Below the pieces are notes generated by a model. It did not search any database. It was not told the DNA's origin and saw nothing but the letters and a program-made list of their open reading frames with translations. Both the position numbers and the translations under genes were made by a program. Below, one piece after another: positions 1-10,990 of a stretch of DNA of 64,000 bases (its first letter is position 1; each line of letters begins with the position of its first letter). Origin of the DNA: Typhlomys cinereus (lineage: Eukaryota; Chordata; Mammalia; Rodentia; Platacanthomyidae); contig JALPQD010000390.1 of assembly GCA_023101885.1 (NCBI GenBank), positions 1,289,257 through 1,353,256 of the forward strand, in the 5' to 3' direction.

Positions 1-360
1 GTTGAGAAGATTTTCCTTTTCTTTTCAGAAGAGCATATACTCAGAATAGCAGTCACAATGAAATTGTAAGAGATCGGAATAATCAGAATAGTGAAAACTT
101 CAATAGATCCAGTACAGAAAAAGAGGAGAAGCTGGTTGATGTCAGAACCAGAAATAGCCTGGACAGGAGGGATGTGACTGAAGAAGCACCTAATCTCATT
201 GGTTCCACAGAAAGTCAGATTGAGTGTAGCTGCTTTGTAAGAATGCATAAAGAATTTCTGTAGCATAGGAAGTGATAATGACAGGCACATAGACTCTAGG
301 TTACATGTTTACTGAGTTCAGGAATGAGTTATAGATGGTTATATAGCAAACATAAGCAGT
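1..360 (-). pseudogene. Olfactory receptor remnant, truncated by window edge
   Basis: Read on the minus strand, about 1-245 stays open and encodes the second extracellular loop, TM5 and start of the third cytoplasmic loop of a class II olfactory receptor: an LTFCGTNEI segment, FFSHIPPV, a LLLFF stretch, ISYNFIVTAIL and then SSEKKRKIFST, the counterpart of the family's SAEGRRKAFST. Upstream (about 245-360) it resembles the TM3/TM4 region only weakly and the YVAICNPL region carries stops, so the copy looks dead. The part after TM6 lies outside the window. The loop sequence differs from the OR8K-like genes further right, so it belongs to another OR subfamily, possibly family 5; that assignment is a guess. 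Confidence 0.7.
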
Positions 361-1229
361 TTATGCAATTATTAGATTAAATAACTTTTTCAGTTGGGTT
401 TTAAAGTCATAGTACCTTATATTATTTGTATAATGATGATGTATTACATTTCTGGTTTGCACTGCAAGAAGTGTGACTCAGTAATATAGTTCTTCCAAGA
501 CTTTATTAGGTATGTGATTTGCAAATATTCTTGCTTCCAACTTATCTTTTCATTGTGATTATTATCTGTGTGAAAAGGAAGTTTTTTAAACTCAACTAAG
601 TTTCATGGTTCTGAAGCTATTTTCTTTAATCAGTTTAGCTAGCATATCCAAAAATTAATTTTGCAGCAAAAATTTCAAGCTCATCTACAATTTGTTCTAA
701 GTGTTTCACTTTTAAGTAATATCATGTATGTATGTAACCCAGACTGCCTCCAAAGAAACTGTGTAGCCAAGGTTGGCTTCAACCTCCTTATCATCCAGCT
801 TTTACCTCTGAAACTATGGTATCATTGGCATGTTACACTGTATACAACATAACTCATTTTCACTTATCATATGAAAGTACTATGCTTTTCATTCTTTTTC
901 ATATGCTCATTCAGTTTCACTGAAACCTATTTAGAAAAGACTGTCTTAACCACTCTATTGACAGTCTCATTAAATTTTTCAAGAAGGATCAGTTGAACTT
1001 TCTATGTGCTTGTTCAGAATTCTCCTTTGTGCATCATCCTTTAATATGTCTTTCAATGCTTGTGCTAGGTTCACATACTTCTATTTACTGAAATGAAAGT
1101 CATTTTACAATGATAGGTTGAATTTCCAAATAGATATGTGCACACATATGTGAGATAGTATGCGATCCTAGATACACATATGCTGCATAGAGCTTAGTCA
1201 GATTAGACATAATATATCTTCCCAAACAT
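361..1229. other. Intergenic, no gene seen
   Basis: AT-rich sequence without a supported coding region. The only recognisable item is an old SINE fragment at about 757-842, listed separately. The short open frame at 661-852 reads through that fragment and has no protein features. Confidence 0.5.
757..842 (-). repeat. Old B1/Alu-like SINE fragment
   Basis: The stretch reads like a decayed antisense 7SL-derived SINE: 'gtgtagccaaggttggc' followed by 'ttcaacctccttatcatcc' and a 'ggcatgt' end correspond to the usual antisense B1 text (tgtagcccaggctggc, ttgaactcctgatcctcc, aggcatgt). Heavily diverged; no target-site duplication was identified. Confidence 0.45.
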
Positions 1230-1950
1230 TTTTCATTTCTTCATGAGGAAGAATTCAAAATTGTTTTTCTAATATTTCTAAATGCTGAAATATAGGACCC
1301 AATATTACTATATATAAACACCCTTTTGTGTTGTGCTGTATCATAAGAACATGTATCTGTACTTTATTATACATCCTTCCTCATTCACTCAGCTCTCCAT
1401 ATACTATTCACACAGACACTATTATCGACCACTCCACTCCCATCTCCCCTGAATTCTTCAATTTCACTTTCATATGCCACCCATGAATGATAACATATGG
1501 TAATTAGAATTTCATACATTTGATACATCTTTCATATTATTTTGCAAGACTGATTATAATGAAAGATAAATATTCTTAATGATGTCAGTGAAGATGTTTG
1601 GGAACCTTCACATTGGCATTGGAAAATTATTTATCTCTGCACATATGAAGCATTTAAAGTTCAGCGTGGAAAAGGACTTAACCAAACTCCAAAAAAAGAT
1701 GTCCTCTGGCCTCTATGTTTATACTTTGGCATGGACATATGTTTAACTGTCCTCTCTCTTTCTGTCTCTCTCACACACATATGCACATACAAACACACTC
1801 ACACAGAGAAATACATTTTTTAAAAAATCCTTTATAGACAAAGCAATCTTGAGTAAGAACAACAGTATTATAAATATCATCATCATATTAAAGCTAGGTA
1901 AACATACAAAGAAAAGCAGATTTGCAACAGGACAAACATACAAGTGGTTA
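1230..1950. other. Tandem unit 1, 3'-side flank of OR (paralogous to 55250-55940)
   Basis: This non-coding stretch aligns by eye with 55250-55940: both contain 'tcttaatgatgtcag', 'aagatgtttggga', 'aaattatttatctctg' and the same decayed B3-like SINE. It marks the left part of the first OR-containing duplication unit. No gene is supported. Confidence 0.65.
1685..1832 (+). repeat. Decayed B3-like SINE (3' part)
   Basis: The segment has 'gatgtcctctggcctct' followed by a CA/TC-rich stretch and an A-rich end, the arrangement of a rodent B3 SINE 3' end (tgtcctctgacctccac, then CA repeat). The same remnant is at the same place in the paralogous unit near 55703-55845, so it is older than the duplication. 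Confidence 0.45.
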
Positions 1951-2920
1951 AGCAGGGAGGGAAGGGAAAGGAGGGCCCCGCCAGAAACAAGGAGAGAGGC
2001 GATCATGTTACAACAGAGAAAACAGGCCACCATCAAAGACTGCAAGTAAGTAATGAGACATCTGATTAAGCTTAGAGACTTTCCTTCCTGGTCACTTGCA
2101 TCAGATGAAGTATGATCTCATCAATCAGGGAGGGCATAAAGACTGTCAGATAAAAGGTAACCATCCTGCAAATGGGAGACTGACCCCCCTCACCGTGGTC
2201 TCCTACTCTTATTCAATCTACCTTTGAATCTACTCATAATACGACTCTATTTTAACAACCTTTTATCTCTGGCTAGGAGGTGACATCCAATATCCATCAA
2301 GATGGAGCCAAGGGTGGTGCAGGAGCAGCAAAACTGAAAAAAAAATCAACAAACCATAATTCAGAAAATCAGAAACTCTACATCAACTACCTGAAACCAG
2401 GCCAGCGTAATCTCTCCCCATCCTAAAGCTCAGTGAAATTTGCTGAAGAAGGGGCGGTTAGAATGCAAGATCCTAAAGATGGGGAGGAGCAACGATATGC
2501 AAGATATTCCACACAAGTTAGGGCCAAAGTAATCATAATAAGACTTTGCATGACCTGCGCAATGACAAACATATCATTGATCCTCCTAAGTCTAGCATGG
2601 ATCACAGGCACTAGGATCCTTAGAAGTAAGGGATTAACAGCAACAATAGTGTTCCTATACGAAAGGGGAACACAAAAAAAAGCTCTGAGAGGTCATCCGA
2701 GAGGAGGACCCAGAGGGAAGTTTACAGACACACTAAAGGATGCTCCAGGAATGGGGGGGGGGGCGCACTGGGCAAAGGGGAGGGAGGGGGGAAAAGAAGG
2801 AGAAAGGAAGGGAGGGAGTGGGAGGAACTAAGGGAGGGGAGAAGGGAGGAAGGAGAATGGGCTACTTATCAATTTTGTATGAGTGGAAAAAATAAAAAAC
2901 AAAGAAAGAATAAAATAAAG
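1951..2920 (+). mobile_element. 5'-truncated L1, 3'UTR only
   Basis: Matches the 3'UTR of the large L1 at 42461-48468: 'ccagaaacaaggagaga', 'ctctccccatcctaaagctc', 'tccacacaagttagggc', a G-rich polypurine tract (2750-2860) and an A-rich end preceded by 'tttgtatgagtgg'. The paralogous unit 4 lacks it (empty site near 55950-55975), so it inserted after the units duplicated or was lost there. No ORF2 sequence is included; the open frame at 2433-2831 is 3'UTR reading by chance. Confidence 0.8.
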
Positions 2921-4075
2921 GACCCAAATACCAGGTCATACAACTAAAGTCATTGGACTATCAGACAAATATGCGAAAATATACAAAGTTTGAATGCCAG
3001 CGTTCCCAAAAATGTTTTGGTAAAGCTGAATGTATGTATACTTGCATGTATAAATACATGTATAAACATGTTGGCACACACATATTTGACATACTATATA
3101 TGTTTTATACTTACATGTTGTGTTATTTATTCAGTACATTACCCATTTTTGAGAGTTCTGGAAGCAAATATTTCCTCCAATTTTATATATTATTTGTGCA
3201 CTGATTTTCTCTCTTTGCTTGCTAGAAGTAAAAGAATTAGGTTTTATTGTATGCTGTTGAATTATGTGGTTTCTTAGTCCATTTCAATGTTGTGATGTAA
3301 TTTACAGTTATTTTTCTGCAGTATGGATTAAAGATTGCCATTTGAATTTTTAATCCACAATAAATTAATGTGTGTTAGGGTTACAATTTCATTCCTCTTC
3401 TTTTACTTATACCATTTTCAAGAACTATGTATTGAAAAGTGTTCTTTACTCCATGTATGTTTTTACATAGTCAATGAAACCCAGTTGCTATCATGCATTG
3501 CTTGGTTCAGGAAATTCTGCTCTGTTCCATAGATGAAAGCAAGGTAGGGATGAGGAACGAGAAGGACAAAAGATACCAGTGAAACAGATGCATTTGATCT
3601 GATAGTGATGACTGGCATTTTAATATCAATTGAAATATTTATTAGGTATAATACATAAAAAGTATGAATATTAAAATGTAAAGAACATATAACCACAAAA
3701 ATAACACACTAATGCACATGACTTCACATAATTTATTACACTAATCAAACTGTAATAAGTATTTAAATTCACCTCTATAGTAATAACTCTCCTTGCTCAG
3801 ATACAGCAGACAGCTTTGTAATATATTCATTTGGTTTCTTAGCTGAAAACCCTTTATTTTGGGCTACCACATTTCATAATTTGTTGTGGCCATATTTGAT
3901 CTCCTCTTCAGTTAAAAGGAAGTCATCTTTCCTTTCCTTTGCTAATTCTGATAAAAACATTTAAAATTTAGCTACACTCTAGAAGGATTATTTTTAATAT
4001 ATGTTGAGGTCATTTCCAATTTGGTTCACATTACAAAAGAAAGCAGGGTCTTGACACGTAAATTTTGCTATAAAT
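2921..4075. other. Unit 1 flank downstream of OR pseudogene
   Basis: Non-coding; aligns with about 55975-57450 of unit 4, sharing 'accaggtcatacaac' versus 'atcaggtcatacaac' and 'tgttatttattc'. In unit 4 the equivalent of about 3125-3150 carries a SINE, whereas here the site is empty. The small open frames (2953-3277, 3335-3532, 3463-3696) have no protein features. Confidence 0.6.
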
Positions 4076-5033
4076 TCAATTTCTGTAATACTTTCCTAAG
4101 AAGATACTGTGTACCTTTCTCCCTGTCCTTAAAAGGGCACATTTGATGTCTTTGTTCCTCAAGCTATATATGAAAGGATTCAACATGGGAATGGCCAGAG
4201 TATAAAAGATGGAAGCCACCTTGTCAGTGTCAAAGGAGTGGCTGGATTGGGGCTGTATATACATAAATATCAAAGTGCCATAGAAGACAATGACCACAGG
4301 TAGGTGGGAGCCACAGGTGGAGAAAGCCTTGTGCCTGCCCTCAGCAGACTTCATCCTGACAATGGCTGTGAGGATGAGCAGGTAAGACAAGAGAATGACA
4401 AAAAGTGAAAAGATCAAATTAAGAGCTGATAATATTAAAATTATCCCTTCAGATTCATGTATATTTGAGCAGAGCAAAGAAGTCAAGGGGAGACCATCAC
4501 AGTAGAAATGACTGATGACATTGTAGCCACAGAAGGATGAAGTGAAAATTCTTATAGTGATCAGAAGAGACACAAACATACTGTAGAGATAAGTAATTGT
4601 CACCAGGACCTGACATAATCTTTGAGACATGATGACAGTGTGTAGGAGAGGGTTGCAAATGGCCACATAGCGGTCATAGGACATCACAGACAGCATAAAA
4701 AGTTCAAAGTCAATAAACACAACTAGGAGGGCTAGTTATATGGCACAAAAAAAAAGATATTGTATTTTTGTTCAACGCAAAGTTTACCAACATCTTGGGT
4801 CCCACAGTCATTGAATAACCAAGGTCACTAATTGCCAAGTGTCTGAGGAAGAAGTACATGGGCGTCTCCAGCCTGGTATCCACCATGGTCAGGATGATCA
4901 TGCCCAGGTTACCTACTGCTGAGGTTAGGTAGATGATGATGAACAATCCAAACAATGGGGCCTGGAGCTCATAGCGGTCAGTGATGCCCATCAGGATGAA
5001 CTCAGTCACTACTGTAAGGTTTCCTATCTCCAT
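4076..5033 (-). pseudogene. Olfactory receptor pseudogene, OR8K-like
   Basis: A single-exon seven-transmembrane odorant receptor gene, broken. The first part (5033 down to about 4757) encodes the N-terminus with an NLT glycosylation site, TM1 (GNLGMI), PMYFFLRHLA and TM2. At about 4747-4756 an A/T homopolymer is 2 nt shorter than in the paralog at 19587-20528, shifting the frame, and a few codons later a TAA (4736-4738) replaces a CAA glutamine codon seen in the paralog at 57453-58394. Beyond these two lesions the other frame is open to 4076 with MSYDRYVAICNPL, FCGYNVISHFYCDGLPL, KAFSTCGSHL and PMLNPFIYSLRN. Only these two lesions separate it from an open frame, so it was probably lost recently. 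Both would have to be sequencing errors for the gene to be intact. Confidence 0.9.
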
Positions 5034-7057
5034 CCACGCTGATCACAGAATCTGTCCTTGTTAGAGATATTATATCTCTCTTGGGGAGATATCAAATATT
5101 TTAAGGCAGTCAATTTTAGTATGGATAAAATGGTAAATAAGATGCATATGTATTTTTCAATTCAAAATTTTTGAAAATGTAGTCATCTTCACAAAATGTC
5201 ATGCACACATATATGTGCACACAAGTGCATACATCTATACAGTTATACACTTATGCTGACATATGTCTGCTATAAACTGAGATAGGCACAGGATCAGAGC
5301 AGTGGTTCTCAAACCTATTGCTTTAATAAGAGAATAGCCAGATTCATTGGCAATGATAAGTTGGCTTTTCTAGAAGTTACTTCTGCTGTCTTTTAAGACT
5401 TCCATTCACATTTATCTATGTGGCCATATGTAACTCTTTGTTGTAAAAATCACCTAAAGTGGTAAATAGCCTTCTATGTCAAATATGTAACTGACAAATA
5501 ACACATGACACAAAATCACTAATTAATTAAGTAATTTAATCTGAAAGTCTTTTGTTTTCCTTTCCTTACTGAATAGCAAATTAACTTATTTCTTTGATCC
5601 ACAGTGATGAGTAAACAATGAGCAGTACCAGAAAAATGCAGAACCTACAAGTTACTGCATGTCTGCCACCATTATCTGGGGGGAGGAGCAGAATTTATAA
5701 GGGAGATCTCATTTTTTTAATGTTTTTTCTTTTTAATCACTGCATTTATTAAACGTTAGCATGAACTTTCTTCTTACAAATTAATCTTTCCCTACAAGGA
5801 ATTTCTATTATAAGAGGCTTATTTCCGTGGGACAATTCAGTCACATGTTGCTTCAAGAACCAAGGAAAATAAGGAAATATAAGAAAAATTTAAAAAGGGT
5901 CTATTAAAATTGTGTCATATAGTAAGCACTTTAAATGGCCTGTCACTAAAGAGATATTTTATTTAAAAGATAGCAGGAATTTAAAAAGTATTCTGATCAA
6001 TGTTAATGCTAGTGCATAATACTTCAACTATGGTACACAGTATTACAGAGATAAATCACAATATAGAAACATGGGATTTGCATAGAATCTGGTATATAAT
6101 TGGAAGTCTCTCTGGCATTTTTCTAGAAGAAATTCTTCCAAATATGGTCTGGGAAAAATACAATAAATTTCTATAATCAAAGAAAATAAGTCAATACTCC
6201 CAACAAATGAGATTGAAAGTTATAGCATGAAGTGGTTGCGAATTTCAAGTGTTCCAATAAAGACAATGTAGAAATAAAATGCTACATCTCGCAGTGATTA
6301 TGCGAAATATGTCAGTCTCTGAGTAAGAAAAATCAATATACAAGGTTAAGAAAATTTTCAACACTGTGTGTAAATGGAATTGCATTTAATTTTTACTTTT
6401 ATTATGCAAGTTATTAATAAATTGTGGATACATGACTGTTTTTTCTGCATCACAGACACATTCATTGCATTCACTGTGAAATAGACATGATTTTATGTCT
6501 TATCTTAATGCTCCGAGAAAATTTAGTGAGATCCATTAAGATCTTCCCATGACAGTAAGTCTAATAAAAAGTGTTCTGATCATCAAAAAATGATATTCAC
6601 ACATAATATGAGATGCATATTCCAATCTCTCATGGAGACATCAGGAATTAATTGCACCTATGCAATTATTCCCATGAGCATTACATGTAATATAATACAA
6701 TTTTCTGAGCAAATTTTAAAATTAGCATGCAGCATTTGGGGCTTTATTTAAGCATTATCATAAACATATTTCTTTATATTTTCTTTTCAGTTTCAATTCC
6801 TTCTCTGTAACCTATGACCCACACTTACTGAGTTTCCAACATCTACAAATTTTCTTGCCTTCTGATTCAACATTGATTTCTTATAGATGATCACAAGTAA
6901 ATATAGGGTCCCCAATACCTGAGAATTAGTAGTACACCGGAATGAGATGCTTAATGTCTGTCTTTTCAGATTCTTTTCCTTCAAGTGAACCTTTTCCTTT
7001 GAATAAAGATTTATCTCCCCTCATTCGAACTTCTTGTAGGTATAAAAACGAGGTATG
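5034..7057. other. Unit 1 upstream flank of OR
   Basis: Non-coding sequence 5' of the minus-strand OR pseudogene, colinear with 20529-22690 (unit 2) and 58395-60385 (unit 4). Shared landmarks are 'gctataaactgaga' (5270, 20764, 58600), 'gagtaaacaatgagcag' and the 'aataaagagatattttattt'-like stretch near 5945-5965. The near absence of L1 or SINE insertions here contrasts with the regions between units. The open frame at 6793-6984 has no support. Confidence 0.6.
5590..5715 (-). promoter_or_regulatory. Candidate OR upstream regulatory block, unit 1
   Basis: A stretch about 590 bp upstream of the OR start contains 'gatgagtaaacaatgagcag', 'cctacaagt' and a 'ctgccaccat' motif that are also present in units 2 and 4 at nearly the same distance. 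On the minus strand a TATA-like 'ccttataaattc' lies at about 5692-5703. OR genes usually have a non-coding first exon and promoter upstream, so this is a plausible place for them, but the function is inference only. Confidence 0.3.
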
Positions 7058-7617
7058 TTAGAACTAGGCCAGCCTAATCTCTCCCCATCCTGAAGCTCAG
7101 GGAAATTCGCGGAAGAGGGGCCGGTAAGATTGTAAGAGCACAAGGATGGGAGGAGCAATGATATGCAAGATACTCCACATAAGTTAGGGCCGAAGCAATC
7201 ATAATTGGACTTTGCATGCCCTGCGCAATGTCCAACACACTATTGACGCCACAAAGTTTAGCATTTGCTAAAGGCACCAAGATCCTTGGAGGCAAGGGAT
7301 TGACAGCCACAGTAGTGTTCCTATGCTTAATGGGAACACAGGAAAGGCTTCAGGGAAATGCCACTGGGTCCTTGTACGTCATCGGAGAGGAGGCCCCAGA
7401 GGAGAGTTAGGCATGCACAGTAAAGGATTCTCCGGGGATTGGGGGAGGGAGGCACTGGGGGATGGGAAGGGAGGGATGAGGGGAGGGGGAGCAGGGGTAG
7501 GGGGGAGAAGGAGGGAGGGAGGGAAACGGTGTACCTATTAAGTTTGTATGAGCGGAAATAATAATAAAAAATGTTAAAAAATAAAAATAAAATAAAAAAG
7601 GTAAAAAAAAAAAAAAA
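7058..7617 (+). mobile_element. 5'-truncated L1 3'UTR
   Basis: Begins near 'agaactaggccagcc' and includes 'ctctccccatcctgaagctc', 'gcaatgtccaacacact', 'agatccttggaggcaag', the G-rich tract (7440-7530), 'tttgtatgagcgg' and a poly(A) tail to 7617. It is closely similar to 47950-48470 of the large L1. Units 2 and 4 lack it at the equivalent site (near 22680 and 60385), so it is a post-duplication insertion. Confidence 0.85.
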
Positions 7618-7628
7618 CCCTGTTGTGT

Positions 7629-7893
7629 GGGGGCTGGAGAAGTGGATCAGGGGTTAAGCCTCTGCCTTGCAGACGGAAGGTCCTGAGTTCGGATCTTAGA
7701 CCCCACGTATAGATGCCAGGCACAAGCGGGGAGGCCTGCATTTCTGGTCCTGGTAGGGCAGAGCCTGTGAATCCCTGGGCAGAGTAAACAAGGAGGAGGT
7801 GGAGGCGGTCCATGGTGTTTCCCATACACGCACGCACATAAATACGCACACACACACGCACAATTGAATAAAAATTGAATAAAAAATTAAAAC
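7629..7893 (+). repeat. tRNA-headed SINE (unrecognised family), copy 1
   Basis: Starts with ggggctggag and a tRNA-like head with box A-like 'ggttaagcctctgcc' and box B-like 'gagttcgga', followed by a body with 'tttctggtcctggtag', 'gtaaacaaggagg', 'tccatggtg', then a CA-rich stretch and an A-rich tail. It lies directly behind the L1 tail at 7617. The head resembles rodent B2; the body does not match any family I know. Confidence 0.8.
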
Positions 7894-8369
7894 TGTGCTG
7901 TTTGTGTGTGTGTGATGTTTTCAAAGGGAATATGTCTCTGTGCTGCAGTGATAGTCTATAGTATGTATATTCTCAACATGGGAGAAAATGTGACAAAAAT
8001 AATATAGAAAGATTCCATTTCTATTGTGTTATGAAGCAAGAGAAAGAAGAGAAAAATGAAACAAAACTGATCTACTTAGAGATAACTAGTCCTGAGCATT
8101 ATGTGTGCATTCCCATGTACCAGTGACACAGCACACTAGTCTTTATAACCCACTGTGAATGTCCTGCCTTGATTCCCAACATGCTCCTGTCATAGGTCTT
8201 TAAATTAATTATTCACTTTTAAGGAATTATACATGCTCTCCTAAAGGAGATACCAAGCAATTTGCTGATTGCTGACAAAGTTTTGAAAGACTAATGAGAT
8301 GCTTGGAGGCAATACACCACCAGGGACAGTTTTTATTCACCTGAATTCTGTATATTATTATGTTATTTG
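7894..8369. other. Unit 1 upstream flank, distal part
   Basis: Continues colinear with 22745-23120 and 60430-60840: 'tgctgcagtga', 'cccatgtaccagtgacaca', 'aatttgctgattgctg' and 'aaagactaatgagat' appear in the same order. In units 2 and 4 an OR pseudogene follows immediately; here the homology stops near 8330, so the second OR has been deleted or replaced. Confidence 0.6.
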
Positions 8370-8546
8370 TCCTAGAGTCATGCAATCCCAGTTGGGAATA
8401 TTTACTAAAAGATGCTGTTAGTGTAACAGTGATAAAATGTTGGTTTCATATTCACTGTAGCATTATCTATAATAGCCAATGTGTGAAAATAATCATTATT
8501 GATGAAAGCATACATAAAATGTTTTCTATCAAAAGATATAGGGGAG

Positions 8547-8830
8547 GGGGCTGGAGAGGTGGCTCAGGGGTTAAGCCTCTGCCTTGCAGGCAGAAGGTCC
8601 TAAGTTCGGATCCTAGACCCCATGTATAGACGCCAGGCAGGAGCCGGGGTGGCCTGCATTTCTGGTACTGGTAGGGCGGAGTCTGTGAATATCCGGCAGA
8701 GTAAACAAGGAGGAGGTGGAGGGATCCATGGTGGTTCCCAAATTTGCCTGTGGTTCTACACATACACATACATACATATACACACATGCATACACACACA
8801 ATTGAATAAAATAATTAAAAAATTTAAAAA
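8547..8830 (+). repeat. tRNA-headed SINE, copy 2
   Basis: Full-length copy with head (ggggctggagaggtggctc), body and CA-rich end. A target-site duplication flanks it: 'aaagatataggggag' (about 8532-8546) and 'aaagttataggggag' (about 8829-8843), one mismatch. It sits inside an older L1 fragment. Confidence 0.85.
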
Positions 8831-9166
8831 AGTTATAGGGGAGTAAAAGGGGTATGTAAGACCCATGGGAAAACAATTACTGTATGGGTACTTAGCCCTT
8901 CAATATAAGGGGATTCCAGTCTGTTACTACAAATCTATCCAGATAACAATAGTAGGGAAATAAATGGACAAAAACAGACTGATAACATAATACTATCTAA
9001 ACACTCCTTTTTAAACACTTGCATAAGGAAAACTCTCAGAATTCAACCAAGATGCACTCTATTACAAGGAAAGGAAAGAACAGTAAGGCAACAAACCACG
9101 TCAAGCTAGAGCACAAAATATCAGTGGACCTGTAATACTCAGTCCTCATCAACCCATCAAAATCTT

Positions 9167-9271
9167 TTTTTTTCCTTTTTAAAATTTTTCCCTCATTTCA
9201 TTTTTTTCCTAATCATATAAACTCAATAGGTATCCCCACTCTCCCTCCCTCTTCCCCTCCCCAATTGTCCC
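9167..9271 (-). mobile_element. Very short L1 3' end insertion
   Basis: About 105 bp: poly(T), 'cctaatcatataaactcaa', 'taggtatcccca' and a CT-rich tract, i.e. the extreme 3' end of L1 in reverse. A 14-bp perfect target-site duplication 'cccatcaaaatctt' is at 9153-9166 and 9272-9285, which defines the insertion exactly. Confidence 0.85.
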
Positions 9272-10005
9272 CCCATCAAAATCTTATCCCACATCAAGGC
9301 TCAGGAGAACCTCTGGAAGAGGGAGTGTTGATTGGATTGTAAAAGCCTAAAACGATGTGACATTTCTGACCAACATATTCCAGCCAAGACAGGTCTGCTG
9401 TACCCAGAAGTCACTGCTATGATAACTTTTGCCTCCAGGTCTACAAAATGACCAACTTATGAACATTCCTCCAAGGACTAAGATCTCAGAAGAAACTGCT
9501 CTCAGAGAATATCTCAGAGGCAGGTTCGTGACAAAGGAGAGGAATCTCCCCACTTACAACTTTACCCATGAAGAGCCACATAAAGTTAAACAGAAATCTG
9601 GCTGCCTTACTAATACAGGCATCCCAAAGAGTCCTGGGATCCATACATGCAGAAGGACAGATTTGCAGGCCAGTGATGGAGCAGGATGGATCAAGAAGGT
9701 GATGGTAGGAGAAAGGAGTGTGGATGAGGAGTGCAGAGGGAGAGGAGGGGGAGGGGATCAAAGCGAAGACATAGTCAAGTTTGTAAATAAATTAATTAAA
9801 ATAAAATTTAAAAACAAGCAACAAAAACAACACCACCAACAACAGCAAAGTGAGAGCTGGTGGGTGGATTCTGGGAAAGCCCAGAGCAAAGCAAGAAGGA
9901 AATAGAGAAATCCAGGATGGTTTCCTAAGTCACCCTTGGGCCTCATGAAGCATACATAGTTGACTCTCTCTCACATACACATGTGCATGCACATGCACAA
10001 ACGCA

Positions 10006-10036
10006 CACAAGCACACACACACACACACACACACAC
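10006..10036. repeat. (CA)n microsatellite
   Basis: A run of CA dinucleotides preceded by a CA/TG-rich degenerate stretch from about 9965. It may be the 3' end of a decayed SINE, but no SINE head was identified in 9800-9965. Confidence 0.8.
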
Positions 10037-10569
10037 AAGTTCACAAAAAAATTTCGTACATGAATCCAATGAAATGTGTCATTTTTCACCTACTCCATTT
10101 CCCAAATCATAGTTTCTCTTATCCAGCCAATCCGATTTCTACTTTCACATTATTTTGTGTCTTTCAGTGTGGGTTTCATCTGTAATACATCTACTAGCCA
10201 GTACTTGAGTACTTGCCAGGGCTCGAATGACTTATCAATTGGTAAATCATTGAGCGATATACCTTCTCTTCCACTGTCTGACACAACCCATCATTAGGGA
10301 GGCTTATTATTTCTTGAACTCCTTCACTATTTCAAAATGCACTTCTGATAGACCAAAGATTGTGCAAACTTGGGAAAATAAGCATTGTTTCAGTTAATAT
10401 ACAGGTATGATAGCCCTTTCATGACCAGAGAATAGTCTTGAATCACTTCTCTCCATCTACAGCATTTTATAATTTTCAATGCTCTCCTCATCAGGAAGTC
10501 TTGAGTTTTTGGATGAGTGATGATATTTGAGCAGATGGCCAAGAATATGGTTTTAAAATATCTTATTCT
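10037..10569. other. Unassigned sequence
   Basis: No gene or recognised repeat. The 73-codon open frame at 10076-10297 has no domain features. It may be old L1-derived sequence, because L1 antisense text starts just to its right. Confidence 0.4.
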
Positions 10570-10990
10570 TGCTTGTGTTTGGAATTATTCCTGGTTTTGC
10601 ATATTTATTTGATAAAACTGGATAAATAGTATCTGAGTCACTTATGTTTAGAATTGCAATGTTATCTTCATGTGTTATTTTTCCTTGAAATAATATGTAA
10701 TAGCCTTCTTTATCTCTTATATTTTTTTACTTTTGAAGCCTATTGTTAGATATTAAAATGGTAACTTTCTTGATTCCTGTTTCCATCGCTAATCTATAGT
10801 CTTGATTAAATAATTGAGACCATTGATATTAAAGGTCATTTTTGAGATATTTTTATTAGTTCTAGCTATTTTGTTGATTTTACAGTGTTTGTATTATATA
10901 GTCTTTTGCTTAGTTATGCTCCTGGAATTATCGTTTCACTATCATTTTGAAGTTAAAAACTTCTGCCTTGCATTTTTAAGTGGACCTAGG
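10570..10990 (-). mobile_element. Old L1 ORF2 5' fragment
   Basis: Antisense resemblance to the L1 endonuclease region and upstream: 'ttagaattgcaatgttatc', 'aatagccttctttatctctt', 'gagaccattgatatta'. Strongly diverged; only family level can be supported. Confidence 0.45.

Larger units (their letters stand above)
8370..9800 (+). mobile_element. Old L1 3' end fragment with nested insertions
   Basis: 8378-8540 resembles the end of L1 ORF2 on the plus strand ('catgcaatccca', 'ttgggaatattta', 'tataatagccaa'). Further right, 8850-9150 and 9286-9800 look like a long 3'UTR ending in a G-rich tract (9735-9760), 'agtttgtaaataa' and an A-rich tail. It is interrupted by a SINE (8547-8830) and a short antisense L1 end (9167-9271). 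The join between the ORF2 part and the 3'UTR part is inferred. Confidence 0.45.

Noticed and set aside
4710..5033. Separate 107-residue gene
   Set aside because: It is the N-terminal third of an OR pseudogene ended by a frameshift; the last dozen residues are out-of-frame reading.
7629..7700. Possible tRNA gene (A and B box-like sequences)
   Set aside because: It is the head of a SINE found in at least seven other places; the cloverleaf is not completed and the sequence runs on into the SINE body.
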